A program made the position numbers and the translations under genes. A stretch of DNA of 64,000 bases, taken from Balanoglossus misakiensis. Taxonomy: Eukaryota > Hemichordata. Below, in pieces: positions 44,532 through 58,475 of the stretch. Within the stretch, counting starts at the first letter, position 1, and every line of letters begins with the position of its first letter. Under the pieces are notes generated by a model. The model saw only the letters and a program-made list of their open reading frames with translations, did no database searches and was not told the DNA's origin. Location: contig CM082587.2 in NCBI GenBank assembly GCA_040954595.2, forward strand, positions 6,944,001 to 7,008,000, given 5' to 3'.

Positions 44532-47160
44532 ATGCAAAGCATTGGAGTGACATTTTAAATCATTAGTGCTGCCGACCTTATTGACCTTGTATCGTGTTCA
44601 ACGACCTGATCGTGTTGTGTATCAAATTTCAAATGTTCCAATTCGCAGCTTTCAATTTTGGATTTGTAAGTACTATGTGAACCATAGACTTTGTCTATGT
44701 GTGAACGCACAATTTACACCTTTATTCATTGTAGACTTTGATCGTGCATGTGTGTAAGGCGAAGCCGGCCTTTGTCACATGCAGATATGTTTTATGCTGT
44801 TCGTCAGTTATAACTTAATCAATACTTTACAACCTTAGACAACGACGTTTGCCGAGTTGACAAGACAGCTTGACAATGTCCAGTCTTCTCCCAGAATATT
44901 CAAGTCTGTGTGATTCATTTTCAGGCAGAATTTGATTCTTTATGAGCTAGAAGAACCCGCACAATGAGATATCTCTATGCCACAACTGTCAGACACTGAT
45001 GATACAGTCGAATTCGCAATTTATGAATTGACAGTTTACTATTTATAATTGATTATTAAAAATGATCGTGATAATATAAACAATTACATTACGAGTTCCA
45101 CTTATTTCCGCCACTTGACCCATTTCACAGCACTGCAGCTACCCCTGAATTATTTTGAAAATCTGATGTAGGTCGACGAGTTTTATAAATATTTATTACG
45201 AAAGCTTGTTTTGTAGTCACGGGAAAGACCCGTGGAAATCACCCGTGTATCAGTCATGATCTGTAACGGTTGTACACAGTGCTACAATCGTTGTAGCCAC
45301 TGCGATAACACTCATAAATGTCTACTTGTTTTCATCGTGTGAGATTTTAACTCTTGTGTCTGTCTCGTGTAGACAGCCGTCAGCTGTGCCAACTGTAGGT
45401 TGTCACGTAGCTTTACAATGCGGGGCACGAGAGGGACAATATAGCCCCACACTTTCCCTTCATTTCCAGCAGGCTATATATGCTTGAATACCGTCAGTTC
45501 GGCAGTGAGTGAATAGATACCTTTATTTCATGCTCTGTTTGCATAAAAACGTTCACATTCTTTGGTCTTGGACCAGCTTTGCGCAGCAATCGAACGCCAT
45601 GACACCCCTAAAACACACGCACGCGATCTTCTTGCAAAGAAATAAAGCTAAATGTCTAATTGCATTTCTTACAACAGAAACGTCTTAGATTAACCAATTC
45701 ACAACTATTGGTGGTCGACATGTCCGGTTTTCTAGAAGATAACACTGTTGGCAACTACCTTCATTAAAGTTTTCGAATTTTATTCATGTACGCTTTTACG
45801 GCTTTCCAAAGAACGGGATATTTCCAGTGGTTTGTTCACAGGTAGATTTTGGGATGATAATAGGGTCAGGTGGCAACCATCACAATTTAATTTACCTATA
45901 AATGAAACCCCCATATTAGTTAGCTCTATATAGTTATTGTCATCAAGACCTTTTCTTGTCTGTTGCATTAAAAGGGGGGGATCAACATGTTGAAACAAAG
46001 TTCACAATTTGCATGTTGGTGGTTGATTTTTACCATAATGACAATTGTAGTATCCCTCTATACAAGAATACGGACACTTACTTAGAGATCTGTTAATACC
46101 TTAATTAGGGTTACTAACCACTCGAACGTCAATTGTGTTTTCAAAAACAATGGTAAGCTTTTAAATGCCGGTATTCGTGGGATTGCGTGCCTTCAAGTTG
46201 ATTAAAGTTAAAGTTAATGACATCGCAATGGATAATTATCCCAAACAAACTGATTAGCTTATACAATCGAGCAGTACATTATAAAATGACATTAGATAAC
46301 AAATAGTTGGTTTTCAAGTGTCTTTTCTTTTCTTGGCTCGGTCGCCGGTCGTAACTTTAAAGCCCCCCCCCCCTTTTTTTTGGTGTTTGCATTGTTTGTT
46401 GTTTTCACGTGACCCCACTATACATGTGTTTCAATGCTGACGTCCGACGTTGCTTTGATATACAATGTGGTCATAACATAAGCTTATTGGCGACGAGATT
46501 TTGCTGATAAAGAAAATAATTCGGAGTCGAGTCGTTACTTTGACTTTGGGCCGGGAATGGTGCCCGCCAGAGGAAAGATTGGTAAAAAAAATCGACTCGG
46601 AGAAAAACCATATGAAAAACTGAAATTGGGTATATCTGCACGCCTTTTAGGCCTAACGTTTGCGTCAGAACAGAACGTCGGGAATTTCCCTTGTCGGGCC
46701 TGTATATATAGGTATGACGCGAACATCATCTGATTTTGTACATGTAGGCCTATGCGATCTTTTGAAACGACAGGTGATGAAAGCCAGTGAAATATCGTTG
46801 AGATGCATGGATCATTGGAGGGTCCGTACGGAACAAATTTTTATAATTTAGTCGAATATTTGTTGAATAGATTCTCGTTTAAAGGAGAGCGACAGGGTTG
46901 TGGTTGGTGATTCAACTGTATTGGCCGCATGCCAACGCCAGGCAAACTAATATTCTGTTCACGTGCTATCCGCGGGCACTGCCGCAGTCTCGTCTGCTTT
47001 ATAACTAAAACGTTTTATGAGTCAGTTATTTCACAGTATAGTTTAGCATGTACGGTCAAATCGTTCCCCGCGTTAATTTGATGACGCGATTTTCCCATGT
47101 CAGCTCTCATGTATGTTCACCTGACAGACAGATCTATCTTCAGGTCGTCGTTATTCCGCC

Positions 47161-47262
47161 ATGAGTGCCCGCAGCTGCTGCATGTTCTGTCTCAATTTTA
47201 CCACCCGTCGCCTGCTTGTTATTCCGCTGCTCGAGATCTTCATTTCTTTGCGTGGTTCTATT
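47161..47262 (+). pseudogene. Possible first coding segment of a membrane protein, interrupted by a MITE
   Basis: From an ATG with fair context (TTCCGCCATGA) the frame reads MSARSCCMFC, then LLVIPLLEIFI, a Cys-rich start followed by a hydrophobic segment, resembling N-termini of small four-pass membrane proteins. It runs directly into MITE C copy 2 at 47263 and no continuing exon is found. Could be chance or a broken gene. Confidence 0.2.
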
Positions 47263-47456
47263 AGGGACTGGTCAATTTCTTCGGCCTGGGGTGGGTGGAT
47301 TCGTAATGGGGGAGGTCAACCTGTTTTATGACTTTGGTGATGGGGGGGGGGGCGGGGTCACCTGCATTTTTATGTTCAATAGGGGGGGGGGGTCAGTCAC
47401 ATTTTGATAACCACAAAATAGAATCCACCCCAGGCCGAAGAAACTGACCAGTCCCT
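47263..47456. mobile_element. MITE family C, copy 2
   Basis: 194 bp with ends AGGGACTGGTCAATTTCTTC / GAAGAAACTGACCAGTCCCT, and the same internal motifs as 39375-39573 (CACAAAATAGAATCCA, G runs). Confidence 0.92.
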
Positions 47457-49190
47457 TGGACAGGACCAAGAAAGATTGGAAGACTACTTCGGAATGACCC
47501 ACTAAGTATTCAGGCATTTCGTCTGACTAATACAAGGGGTACGTACCGCAGATCATAACCTGTATTCAGGTGTTCTCAGTCGTGACGGCGTTTTCTTCGA
47601 AGTCACGCGGCTACTTGCTAATAACCCCCCCCCCCCCGGGAGAGGGTAAAATTGTCGCGTCCCAGGACGTGCCATCGTCTCTTATTTTCGCGTCGATGAG
47701 CACTGTTTGTTCCGTCATGTAAACCATCATTTGAAAGAGAGACATCAAAGCTACCAAATTATGTAGAAATCAGCTACAGCGGATTTCCCCTTTAAAAAAT
47801 ATCCCACTTTCAGTATCGATGGGACAAAAATAGACTGTGATTAATATTGTGCATTCAAAACAATTTGAAAGCAGGCGAAACTTCTTTTTCAGATGTCTCC
47901 ATCGATCATCAATGTTAATAGATGATCAGAAGGAAATGTTGTTTGCGGTGAATACACTCCGAGTGATCATGAACTTCAGTGCCGGTGCCTTCAACCTGAA
48001 CTTCGACTTGTCAAGTGTTTTGATGATATCCACATAGTATATTCTACCTTCGCCGTCTTCTCGATTTGACATTCTCATAGCGAAGTCCGAGCGCACCGCG
48101 GTCATTTGCGCCACTTCACCGCTCATCAAGATCTGGCATCATGTTGGTCAAATTAGGTCCATAATCAGGAGGCAAAGATCGATGTCTGATGAGTGTCACG
48201 TGACCCACCAGGTGGGCGGTTCGCTGACGTTTCATCGTGTTGTCTCCCGTGTCCCTTGGTGATAGACGGTGTTGTAACCTTTAGCCGACTACATGTACTT
48301 CTGTGTGACGTGTTTATTACAATGACCTGGCCTCGGTTGTCAGGGCAATGACCCGAATGTCCCGTGCTGGCCCGAGCATTGCTGGGTAACATGCACAAGC
48401 TGCCTGATGTTGTGAAGAAGCTGTTGCCGACACCATAGTGGAGAACTGTTGGGTTTCGAGGATTTTCGGAGGAAATTTTTTTGCAGATGGTGCGGAGGAA
48501 AAAGAAATTTCCTCTGCCATGCCTTGGGAGAAAAGATGGACTGGCAATACGAAAGAAATGCCGACAATGATGTGACATACCCAAATCCCCCATCCCATCA
48601 AATTGTTCTCCCCAATGTGAATGCAGCACGCCAACACCCTGATGAACAAACATATTCACCAATCCTGCAGGCATTATTTGCCAGAATCATCTTGGTTGAA
48701 AAGTCACCGTGCACCTTTTTGGACTGGTTGACGTTTTGGTGTGACAATCAAACTACAAGAAAGAGTCGCTTGTGTTTGTCAGAGTCATGATTTTAAGTCG
48801 ACCCTAAGACTGTGACATACATTTGTTAGCCCTTTGACAAGAACCTCATCGGTCGGAGTTTGCAACCCATGATAGTGATGATCGCAAACACGCATGTCCG
48901 TTTCTCGACAAACCGTCTTCTAATATGAAACAGTTGAACCGTGATTGAAGCTAGACACTCGCACCAGTGCACTTTTTAGAAACTTCTCACGATGCGGGCA
49001 GATACATCGCACGTTCACAATTGGTCTCCTGTGGTGTCATTCCACCATTTATATCCGGTACTGTGACTTCATTGGATGCGTTGCGCTCTCATGATGACGT
49101 GGATGGCATGACCTCCAGTGACTGGGACATGACAGTAGCGGTACCACACGATCGATAAAATGTGTCTGCAAGGCAGCAGCTGTAATAAGC

Positions 49191-49277
49191 GTAGCCTGGG
49201 GCCGCGGGGTTAGGATTAGGGTCGGGTTGAAGGTCTTCAGGTTAACCCTTACCCTAACCCCACAGCCCCTGGGCTAA
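49191..49277. repeat. Hairpin element with TTAGGG-like content
   Basis: Arms GTAGCCTGGGGCCGCGGGGT and the reverse complement of ACCCCACAGCCCCTGGGCTA pair imperfectly. The inner parts are GGTTAGGATTAGGG and CCCTTACCCTAACC. MITE-like; no second copy seen. Confidence 0.75.
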
Positions 49278-51499
49278 CTACATGTAAATAGCAAGGCATG
49301 GCTAGCTTGTCCTCCACTTGCACTTTTACGCATTTGCTTGTTCCGAATATCACACGTAAACATGTACTTGATTTCTAGTTCAGTCTTAGGTTTGTGACCC
49401 GACGAGTTATCGGCGCAGTTGGAAATTTATTGACATTTTCCTTTGGGCTCGCCTCGCTTTATGAGAAGCCTACAACTAAGACTCTTTTAGGGTGAATGAA
49501 CGCTTTCAACTCTGTCAACCTTAACGGGCCCGACTAATCTAATACACTATGAACCCAGGGCCGGGGCAAGCAAACATTCTCATATTCTTATAAACAGGAT
49601 GAAAGTGTTTTGTGAACGCATCCCCCAGTAAGTAGCTTTTTTAGGCATATACATGCACGTTTATTTTACTTTAAAAGCAAAGTCACGAAAAAACAATGCC
49701 AACAGTTGCAGCTCATGGGGATTTAAATTTCCTTGGATGAATTATCGCCAACATATTAAGGCCAATTTTCGGCCTAATAATTCGAGTGGCGCTTTAAACC
49801 TACATGTGGGTGTCGTGGGACAGATATGGGAGCAATGTTATTATCAGGTGCATCTATCTTCAGACCCTAACCTGTGATGGGATAGCCGACGATGGAATGC
49901 ATTAACTAAACAGGGCCCTTGCACATCACCCGGAGTGCCGATTGTGGATGATAGCAAACGTTATTAAAAAATACTGGTGTCGATTTGTACAAGGTGTGGT
50001 GGCACCGATCGTTGATAGATTGGTCGGGCGAAATCAGATGAGTCACTCGGGAGTGGGTGTGATACAGGCAGAAGCGCAGTCACCGTTACCAACTTTGGTG
50101 TGGACATAGACCCTTGGGGGTCTGTGGTATGGATGGTTCGATGTTTTGTTTGTTGTTCTGATTGTTGCCAATGTATTTCTGCATGCCGTTACCATTTTGA
50201 TAATTATTAATTGTGGAAATGAATGTTATGATGTGAAGGAGCGCTTGTGTCCTTGTTGGGATTTTTTTCTGTGTTGTGAGTGGCGTCGTGATGTGGTTAA
50301 CGTTCGATCCACAGGTGCCTGATGATGGCAAACGCCCTCAGGTGTACTGCATAGTACACTACAGATGAGGAATTCCGACAACTTCGGGCGCCTGTGGTTC
50401 TATCTATAGCCGCTCAATCCTTTTCTAAGTTCTTGCAATATTTCCGTAGTGGTCTTTGCCAATGAGGTAAAATTAAATGTGTATCTTTCAGCAACGATCG
50501 ATGAACTGGATTGATCTCGTTTGTGGGGCGACTATAGAAGACCAAAACAGGCAAACTCGTTTCGCGCACACGTTAATTTGGCGAACTGTTGTTTCCAATA
50601 TGCGGGACTTTTATACAAGCTCTAAAAACAGGGTTGGTATGTTTGAAGTAGGTTTGGTCGACATGTCGGATGAACACGGATATCTTGTTTGGCCCCAGTC
50701 ACGTTTGTTTACTGTTTGATTGTATCACTGATCAAGGGCGATGGTTGCAGGCATGCACATAGCTGGGTGCGTAGGCAGTGTAGACACATAGCTGTTTTCG
50801 AGTTGGTTTACATTTTCTGACGGTACCTGCGTGTTTACTATGCTTACAATCCGGTTTAATGATTTTGCCACATAACAATTATCTATCGCAAATCACACAA
50901 GAATATTCAGGCCCGACATCCTCATCCGTTAGTTAGTCTTCGGGTAGCTGTAACCTAATTCACATAGCGTTATACAACGACAGTCTTCTATGAGTCCAGG
51001 ACATGCACGTGCAGTGGTATGAGGACGCTCATTCTTTTAGTAGCCTCGGCGTGACTGCATGCACAAGCAGCGCGCCTGGGTTTTGCCTGGTATTGTACAA
51101 AACTCGAGCTACGGTGCTGCAGCTATAAACAATAAACCCCTACTTTGGTCAGTCAGTCCAAACACACACGGTGGCTTGGTTTATGGTAAAAACATAGCCA
51201 GTGTCCAAGTCCGACTGAACCTCAATACATGTATTGCTATCTACTTCTGGGACAACAGACGCGTACATGGGACTGCGGGGGAAGGAACTAAGCCTAAATC
51301 TGTCTCTTTTGATCTCTTATTTCGCCTTGCTTTATGTTCACCCCATAAATTAGTCGGGTTCGAAATCACTACCTCACTTTTCTTGTAGCAGAGCGCAGCC
51401 ATGCGGTAGAAATGAGGAGTTCTTTCAGAAGCAGAGCGCCTAGCCCGCCACCAGTGGCCAATCGACAGAAAGGCGTAGGTCAAAGGTCATTATTGCTTC

Positions 51500-51691
51500 C
51501 TATGATGACAGTCTTCGTTTTCACAGCCCGATCATCGTACGACGACGCCTGCAGTTCTGCTGTAACCGTTGTATTCTGACGAATTTATCGTCTTTGTTGA
51601 TATAACGGGATTGATCGCTGCTCTGCCTTTGTACGACGACAATTTTGTTATCGGTGCAGTTTGCCGATAAGTGACCCTAATCCGGTGGAAG
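51500..51691 (+). other. Candidate non-coding first exon with consensus donor
   Basis: A strong donor (GGTGGAAG followed by GTAAGTTT) sits at 51691/51692 after a less AT-rich stretch with several CpGs. It could be a 5' UTR exon spliced to the discoidin receptor exon at 62925, 11 kb away. Positional inference only. Confidence 0.15.
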
Positions 51692-54600
51692 GTAAGTTTT
51701 TCGGTAGAAAACACTGCAGTTACATTGATGATTTTGATCGGTGAACTCGCTCGTAACTCGAAGTTGTTATAAGTATGTGTCCATTCAAAATCGGTCAGTG
51801 TTATGTTAATATTCTTCGTGAAAAAGATCGCAGTAAGTAAATGACGTGGCATTTACTTAACAACTCGATTGCCGATTCGTAAAATACGACCATCCGTCCA
51901 AAACTGGCGAAAGAGAAGCTCGTTTTTCTCGACGTGTCGCAAGGGGTCAACTCACAACACTCAACAGGGATTAGTAATGGGCTTCTATTCATGATGGTAC
52001 AATGTACGATCACAGACAATAGTATTTTATATACTTTGCTGCAGGAAAACCCCTCGCTGCTTTTTTGAATGGGAAAAATTCAGCGAATGTCCACGATTTC
52101 TGCATTTTTAACAAAAACGGACCCTTAATAAGAAACCCAAGATGGGGGTTGTATTTATTGAAAAACGTTGCAGACTTGCTTGTGTGTATATTTACAATGT
52201 AGGATTTCCAAAGACATGATTAACCACATTCAAATGACGATGGACTTCAATGCATCAATGCAACCCTCTTCCCAAAGCCTTGAAGACAGAGAAAAAATCT
52301 GACTGATTTTGCAGGTACAATGTATTGCTATGATGAATACCAACAATCTTACACTGTTCCTTCAATTCCGTTTGCTCTGACGGTAGAATCCAGTGTTCTT
52401 GAAAATGCATGTAGCCTGTAGTGCTTAATAGCTGTACAGGTTCTGTAATGAGAAACTCCCCCAGAGACAGTTTAAACACAGAGTGTTTTGTTACTGATAA
52501 GCATTTATTGCAATGCTCCATATATCACTTCGTAAACAAGAACTTGTTAGCCTGTCTGGCAGGAATCTGAGAAACCTGTGGGAATGGAAATGTGGCCTGC
52601 CTACTCACGCACCCGCGAAAGTTTGTGTTTCTTCAAGGTTGGGCTGTAAAGAGGGGCCGTGACGCTTTTCCATAGTATCACTGATAACTGTTAACGTTGT
52701 AGCGATGAGATTGCAACAAGGTTGTTGAATGGGTAGTGTATGTTCTCCATCATGCTCTGCATCATTTTCTGCAGAGGGTGTGTAACCTTGACGAACAGGT
52801 CACTTGTTGCCTCACAAGCTATTAGGGTGAGAGTTTATTAACCTGTATGAGCGCACAAAAATCATTGGTGTATCAGACCCTGACTGTGCAGCTAACTGCG
52901 TGACTTCCCGAAAATGAATCTGAAGGTGGCCATGCCTACTGCATGTAGTGCTCCAACACATCCTCTGGCAAATGAATCATATACCGGTATGTTAGTGATA
53001 TGGAATGAACATCATATCTTGTGGATAAATCATATTGGGTGCAGTGCATTAGTTTCAGCAGGGGATGTACATGTATCATAAAATGGTATGGAATTATGTC
53101 TAGAGGATGGACTGTGGCTGAAGGATGGAATAATATCTGGAAGCTGTTTCCTGTATGGTAGGAAGTGACTGGTACATGACAAGCAAGCAAAGCTCAGGTT
53201 GTGACAGGTTTAAAGGGACAAAGTCGCTAACTTTTGACATTATTTTGGTTTCATTTGATGAAATTCTACATAATGAAACATGCTCAGTGACTTGTGATAA
53301 CTCAATCAACACCATATCAGGTCAACAAAAGAATTTTCTCAATTTTACGACATACAAATCAAATACAGGACTCTTACCAGGCCCAAATTCTGATTTGCAC
53401 ATTGCACATTTTATAATGCCATGATACCAAAAATAAATGTGCATGTACAAATGTGGGTTGCATTCACCAGTGCAAGTATTCACACCAGCAAATTGACCGA
53501 GATCTTTATATACACACAGCCAATCTAAATATTTATCCTACAGAGCTGCAGGGGTTTTCTCAGTTTAATTGAGACCTAATGAAGCCGCTGTGATCACGGG
53601 TTTGATAAAACACTACCCAGATGGCATTTGTGGTTTTGCTCCTTAACATGATAGTTTACGCTTGGAAGGGGAAAAAAATGTCTTCAACTTGAGTGACCGT
53701 ATTAATCAGGTTCACAGTACTTTCTGGGGCATGTGCATCGGGTTTGGTCTGGCGAGAGTAGTTTTTAAGGTTGGTGAGTGGCCCCAGTGATATACAATAT
53801 GGCGAAGTTTGCTTGACCTCACAAATTGATCAGACATCATGAATTCCCATGACATCCATCCTCAGTGGGGTTTCCAAGCGCCATTCCTTGCACTTGAATG
53901 TCAGAGAGTGAAACTGGAAACTTGATAGGAAGTAAAAGTGGTATCATAACCGTCATTAGCGGTGAACCTCTTTGGGTTTCAGATTCAGAATTCTTTTCAA
54001 CTAAAAAATCTCTCATTGCTGGTACTGCTGAAACTTGCCATACTGAAATGGTTGGTAGCAGTGGTAAGCTCTGTTTAGCAGTGTGGTACGTTTCAGCGTA
54101 AAGTTGTATTAAAAAAATAGCCTGTGCTATTGTTCATGTTGCCTGTGCTAAATGTCTTTGTATGCTAATGAGGTATGACAATAAGGCACAAAATATGCTA
54201 CCCCAGGCTGGCCTTGAGTTAGCCCAGAAACCACCCAGTAGGAAACATTGAGCTGATCTTTACTGCATTTGTTATAAACACACTATCATTGATATAACAT
54301 TTCTCTTTTTTAAACAAAAGTTCATCGTGGCTTCAAGTTCAACTTGCCATGAAAATAACACAGTAAACAACACAGTAGACAGTCAAGTTGGCATTGAAGG
54401 AAATTTTCAGACATTTCAGCAACAGTATAGAATTAGTATATATCACTGATATACAAGTAGAGTACTGTATGTACTATACTTGTCCAAATATTGTCAAATG
54501 ATCATACTGAATTATGTGTGCCCCATTGCTATGGCAACCGTCCAGTATGTCAGCGATATTATGAATCATCGGGCCATAATCCTGAATGGATGTATAAAAG

Positions 54601-57425
54601 TCACACAGACATCTTGTGGAACCTCTAGTGCTGCATAGACATACACAAGTAATTATTATTTCAAGAAAATTAAAGTAGAGTTGACTGTGGAAATCAAAGT
54701 CTTTAACTTTTACTCATATTTCTCGTATTTTGCTCTTGAAAGCCAAGTGTATGTTATTCTCTCTTAAAATTGAGAATAAAAAAGGAGAAGTTTGGATGAC
54801 TACCATTTTCTGAAAATCTGTCCCGATGTCCACACAGTACAACTCTGCAATAAAAAGCCCCCCCCCCCCCCCCAAACACATACACACAAGCATGTATACA
54901 TGTACCAAGTACTTCTTTTCTTTTAAGCACATTCTTTAGGCTTGTAGATTTGTTTGTATGTACTTGGTACAAAGTCAGTTTAAATTCCATCTCACTAAAC
55001 TATACATTGTTTACAAATGTCCTCATAAACATGGAAGAACAAACCCTTCCCAGTTTACAAATTTCCAGCAAGAGCAACTCCGATCCCATGAGAAACTGGA
55101 CGTCGGGACTTACAACAATATTTTACGTTGGTTGTTTGAGAAATCCTTGGTCTGTTTGTTTGGTTTGAACTTCAACTGGTTGTAGTGCGAGAGCTGTAAT
55201 ACCCACTTGGAGCACAGCTCAGAAGCGATGGAATGTTTAACAAATACGTACTCGGAGATCGCCGCGGGCTACAGCTAGCCGCCACATTGGTGCTGGTGTT
55301 TTTCGTCGTACGGTAGACTTGCTGCGAACTTTTATCTCCTTAAGCACTTTGCAAGTTTGTGGTCAGCTTTTACATCGACCAGTCTTGAACAGAAACTTGT
55401 AGACTTTGTACAGTGAATGAATGGACGCGGTTTGATATTGCACACTTGTCGGGATGGAAGCCATGACTTTGACCTTGCAGGCGTCTATAGATTGGAAAGG
55501 ATAGTTTATGTCCAAAAAGTGGTCCTGAGGGTCATTTGAGGTCAACTGTGACATACAGCAGGCACAAGATACCGAAAGATTTTATTCAGGCCGGTTGCTA
55601 CAGTAAACGCTGACACATTGAAGTGTGGTAGTCTAGAGCCAGTACATGAGGTTTCCATCTATGATTATGAATAGATCTAGATGAGACACTAGGGTCGTTT
55701 GCTTGGAGCGCTGGGTGATAAAGAGTCATTAAAGATATGTCTTGTTTGGGACCCCCTGATGCCTGTGCGCTGCTGTTGTTTTTTGCTGTGGACCGGCTGG
55801 CTAATGCCTTGAGGTCAAAACAGTGATAATAAGCTGTATTCACAGGGTCACTGGAACCGGGCGATCTCTCGGTAAGTATCGGGAGAAGTGGCTGCATGAC
55901 TGTCAACTGATCCATGAACTGGAAAGTTGAGCCAAAGTGGTCTTTGAACGGACTGTTGGTTCCGCCAGCTATGGTGCCTTGCCCCCTCGTCAGTTAGCTG
56001 TGCGACATTTTATGACAAGGCTCATACATTGACTGACAGTTTGGTGGATTGTTTTCTGTAGTACAGCTTGACCTGTATACAGAGCAATCACAAACGACAG
56101 TCCAGGCAGACGTATCAGCCGTAACCTTTCCCCACTTCGACCCCCGACCTCCCAGAGTTGCATGACCATTGGCAACTAATACCAACAGCTGCATGGCTGC
56201 GATGGAGACGAAACCAGACCACCGGTCTCAGTCTAGTCGAGACACAGTGGTATATCGTGAATTTCTCCACGCGTCACAAATTTCACCGCTGTGCAGGTTC
56301 CCATACTGAAGTGGTTTAAAACTGTTTTATGGTCGCTCTGAAAATTAAATCACTTATAACTTATACAAGCAACGACTAGTATCATATGCAGTATGGAACT
56401 ACTGGCATTTTCACTGCAACGGTACCCACACACACGGACTGTGATATACAACTGATTGTGATACGCAGGGATTCATAAGCGGCCGATTAAATTTGACACT
56501 CTCGATGCAATATGTAGAGGGTCTATTTAAACAATAACCATGGAAACGAAGAAGATGGCTGACTGCCTCTCCTTGGGTTGCTGACCCGGGAATGACCCCC
56601 TGCAGTTCACTACATCCCATGTTGGTGTCCAGTTACCTAATACAGGAAAGCCCAATTACCCTGTTGTGTACTTTGAAAGAGGTTAGGCCAGGAACCCATC
56701 CAAGTGCACTTGGAGTGGACTGCATGGGCACCTTCTCCGGTTGTGATCGATCTGAGCCGTCGTCGTAAGTAGCGTGAACCGGGTGAAGTATTTTGTGAAT
56801 CAGACTCTTTGGGTCATTTACACAGGATCTGAAACCTGTCCACTTTGTGTGCTTGACTCAGTTCCTAAATTGCGTTCGACTGGTTTAGTCTGGCTGTGTG
56901 GCCGATGAAATTACACCTTGCGTTATACGGATAGTCGCTAGTAGGAAATCCCTTGGCTTATTTTATCAAGGTTGCGTGGCAAGTGTTGAAATACTTGAGA
57001 AGTCTACAGCCAGGTTCTGTGACATTTCTTGTGTAGCACAAACGTGCGAACACTTACAGTCACATGCTAGTCTTGGCACATCATAAAGCTAAGGTATTTT
57101 GACGATCATTTTGCACAGGTGTGTGTAGAAAAAAGCATGACCATCTTGTGCCCAAGTTCTGAATCAGGCACTGACTTTGTATAACTGTGGACCCATAATC
57201 TATATGCCAAAGAGGATTTTTAGCCATGGCCTGGACGAAGACAAATAGTGTGAACAAGACTTTAGTTCACCCAGTACCCAAGACTCAATGGTGTCTTGAT
57301 GTGCATGTATGGTGAGTAAAGACCTGTAACACCAACAAGTGTGTTAGGCATGCTGGACAATCTGTTCTGTCACCATATGTGGTAGTGATTCAAGTTTTGA
57401 TGTCATGCTTGCATGAGTTGAGAAT

Positions 57426-57462
57426 AGCCTGCAGACATCTCAAGTTGAGATGTCTGCAGGCT
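57426..57462. repeat. Perfect 37-bp palindrome
   Basis: AGCCTGCAGACATCTCAA, one G, then its exact reverse complement: 18-bp perfect arms with a single-base centre. Isolated in otherwise unremarkable sequence. Confidence 0.95.
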
Positions 57463-58318
57463 TCGGAACAGCAACAGGTCACTTGGGGTCAACCCGAAAA
57501 AACCATGCAGTGAACTTCATTAGCATGCAACGCAGGCGGTTCCCCACACAAGGGTAGCATTTTTCTCACCATGTCAAAAGTGCTCTGTGACTCATATGCA
57601 TCACCCGCAGTGAATTTCCTGAAATGCCTGCACCAAACAAAGATATTTGCCGCAAACTTGTCAAAAAGTTTTGATTTCTGCAGGGCCTCGACAGGAAAAG
57701 GGTGACAATGCAACAATGGTGACCCAGGTGGTGGTTCATTTGACCTCTGACCTGTGTTATGAGACCTTTCGCCGGGCTGGCATAGTTGACCAGTGAGCTA
57801 ATATGTGTGCAGACACTATCTTTTGCTCAAGAAATGGTCAAAACATCTGAAGGGGTCAATTTAAATTAAGGAGTGTCTTGATTTGCGGGTGTGCACAATA
57901 AAAAGTCATGTATTTTGTGACTGTATCTTCATTTCCAGCAAAATATTTTCTGACAACTATGCCTGGTTACTGGAGTTTTCAGAAAACAATGGTTTCTTGA
58001 CAGATTCCAGCAATTTTGGATCAGCCTGTTAGTTTTATTCTGGGAGTGTCCCAGAATTTTAAGCCAGTCAAGGAAAGTCTTGGAATTTTAAGTGACTTGA
58101 AGTGTGTAAACCTAATTCTGAAAACTGTCAACAGCTGCTGCTACATGATGAGAGAAAATATGTATATGTACAATACATGCTCCCTCTGTTGTTTGGGTTT
58201 TGGTGTATACAATTCATTTTTCTTGGCATGAGTCTATTTAGGAATCTAAATCCCTCATGCTTCCACTGCCAAGAAAAACAAGTATGTAGGCCAAGCCAAG
58301 TCTGTACTCAGTGTCAAT

Positions 58319-58475
58319 GTGCCCTCTAAGCTCATAAGAAACACCACTGGCTCAACAAACTCACTGGTGACTCAAGAAAATTTTCCACACCACATGTATA
58401 GGGCTGACTTAGAGAAATTTTTAGAAATTATCAAATTGACTTAAGCTTTTAAAAATTATGTTTTCTAGAGGGCAC
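58319..58475. mobile_element. MITE family E, copy 1
   Basis: 157 bp bounded by GTGCCCTCTA / TAGAGGGCAC. The interior includes CAACAAACTCACTGGTGACT, shared with 59891-60030. Confidence 0.75.

Noticed and set aside
47926-48129. 67-codon minus-strand frame with fairly protein-like composition
   Set aside because: No recognisable family and no clear acceptor or donor at its ends; too short to support alone.
48165-48790. Overlapping frames of 169 (minus) and 113 (plus) codons
   Set aside because: Mutually conflicting, no family similarity, no promoter or splice signals.
54857-54874. Poly(C) run as a functional site
   Set aside because: Several similar homopolymer runs occur (8200, 32055, 46364, 47627) without common context; simple repeat expansion or sequencing uncertainty is the likelier explanation.
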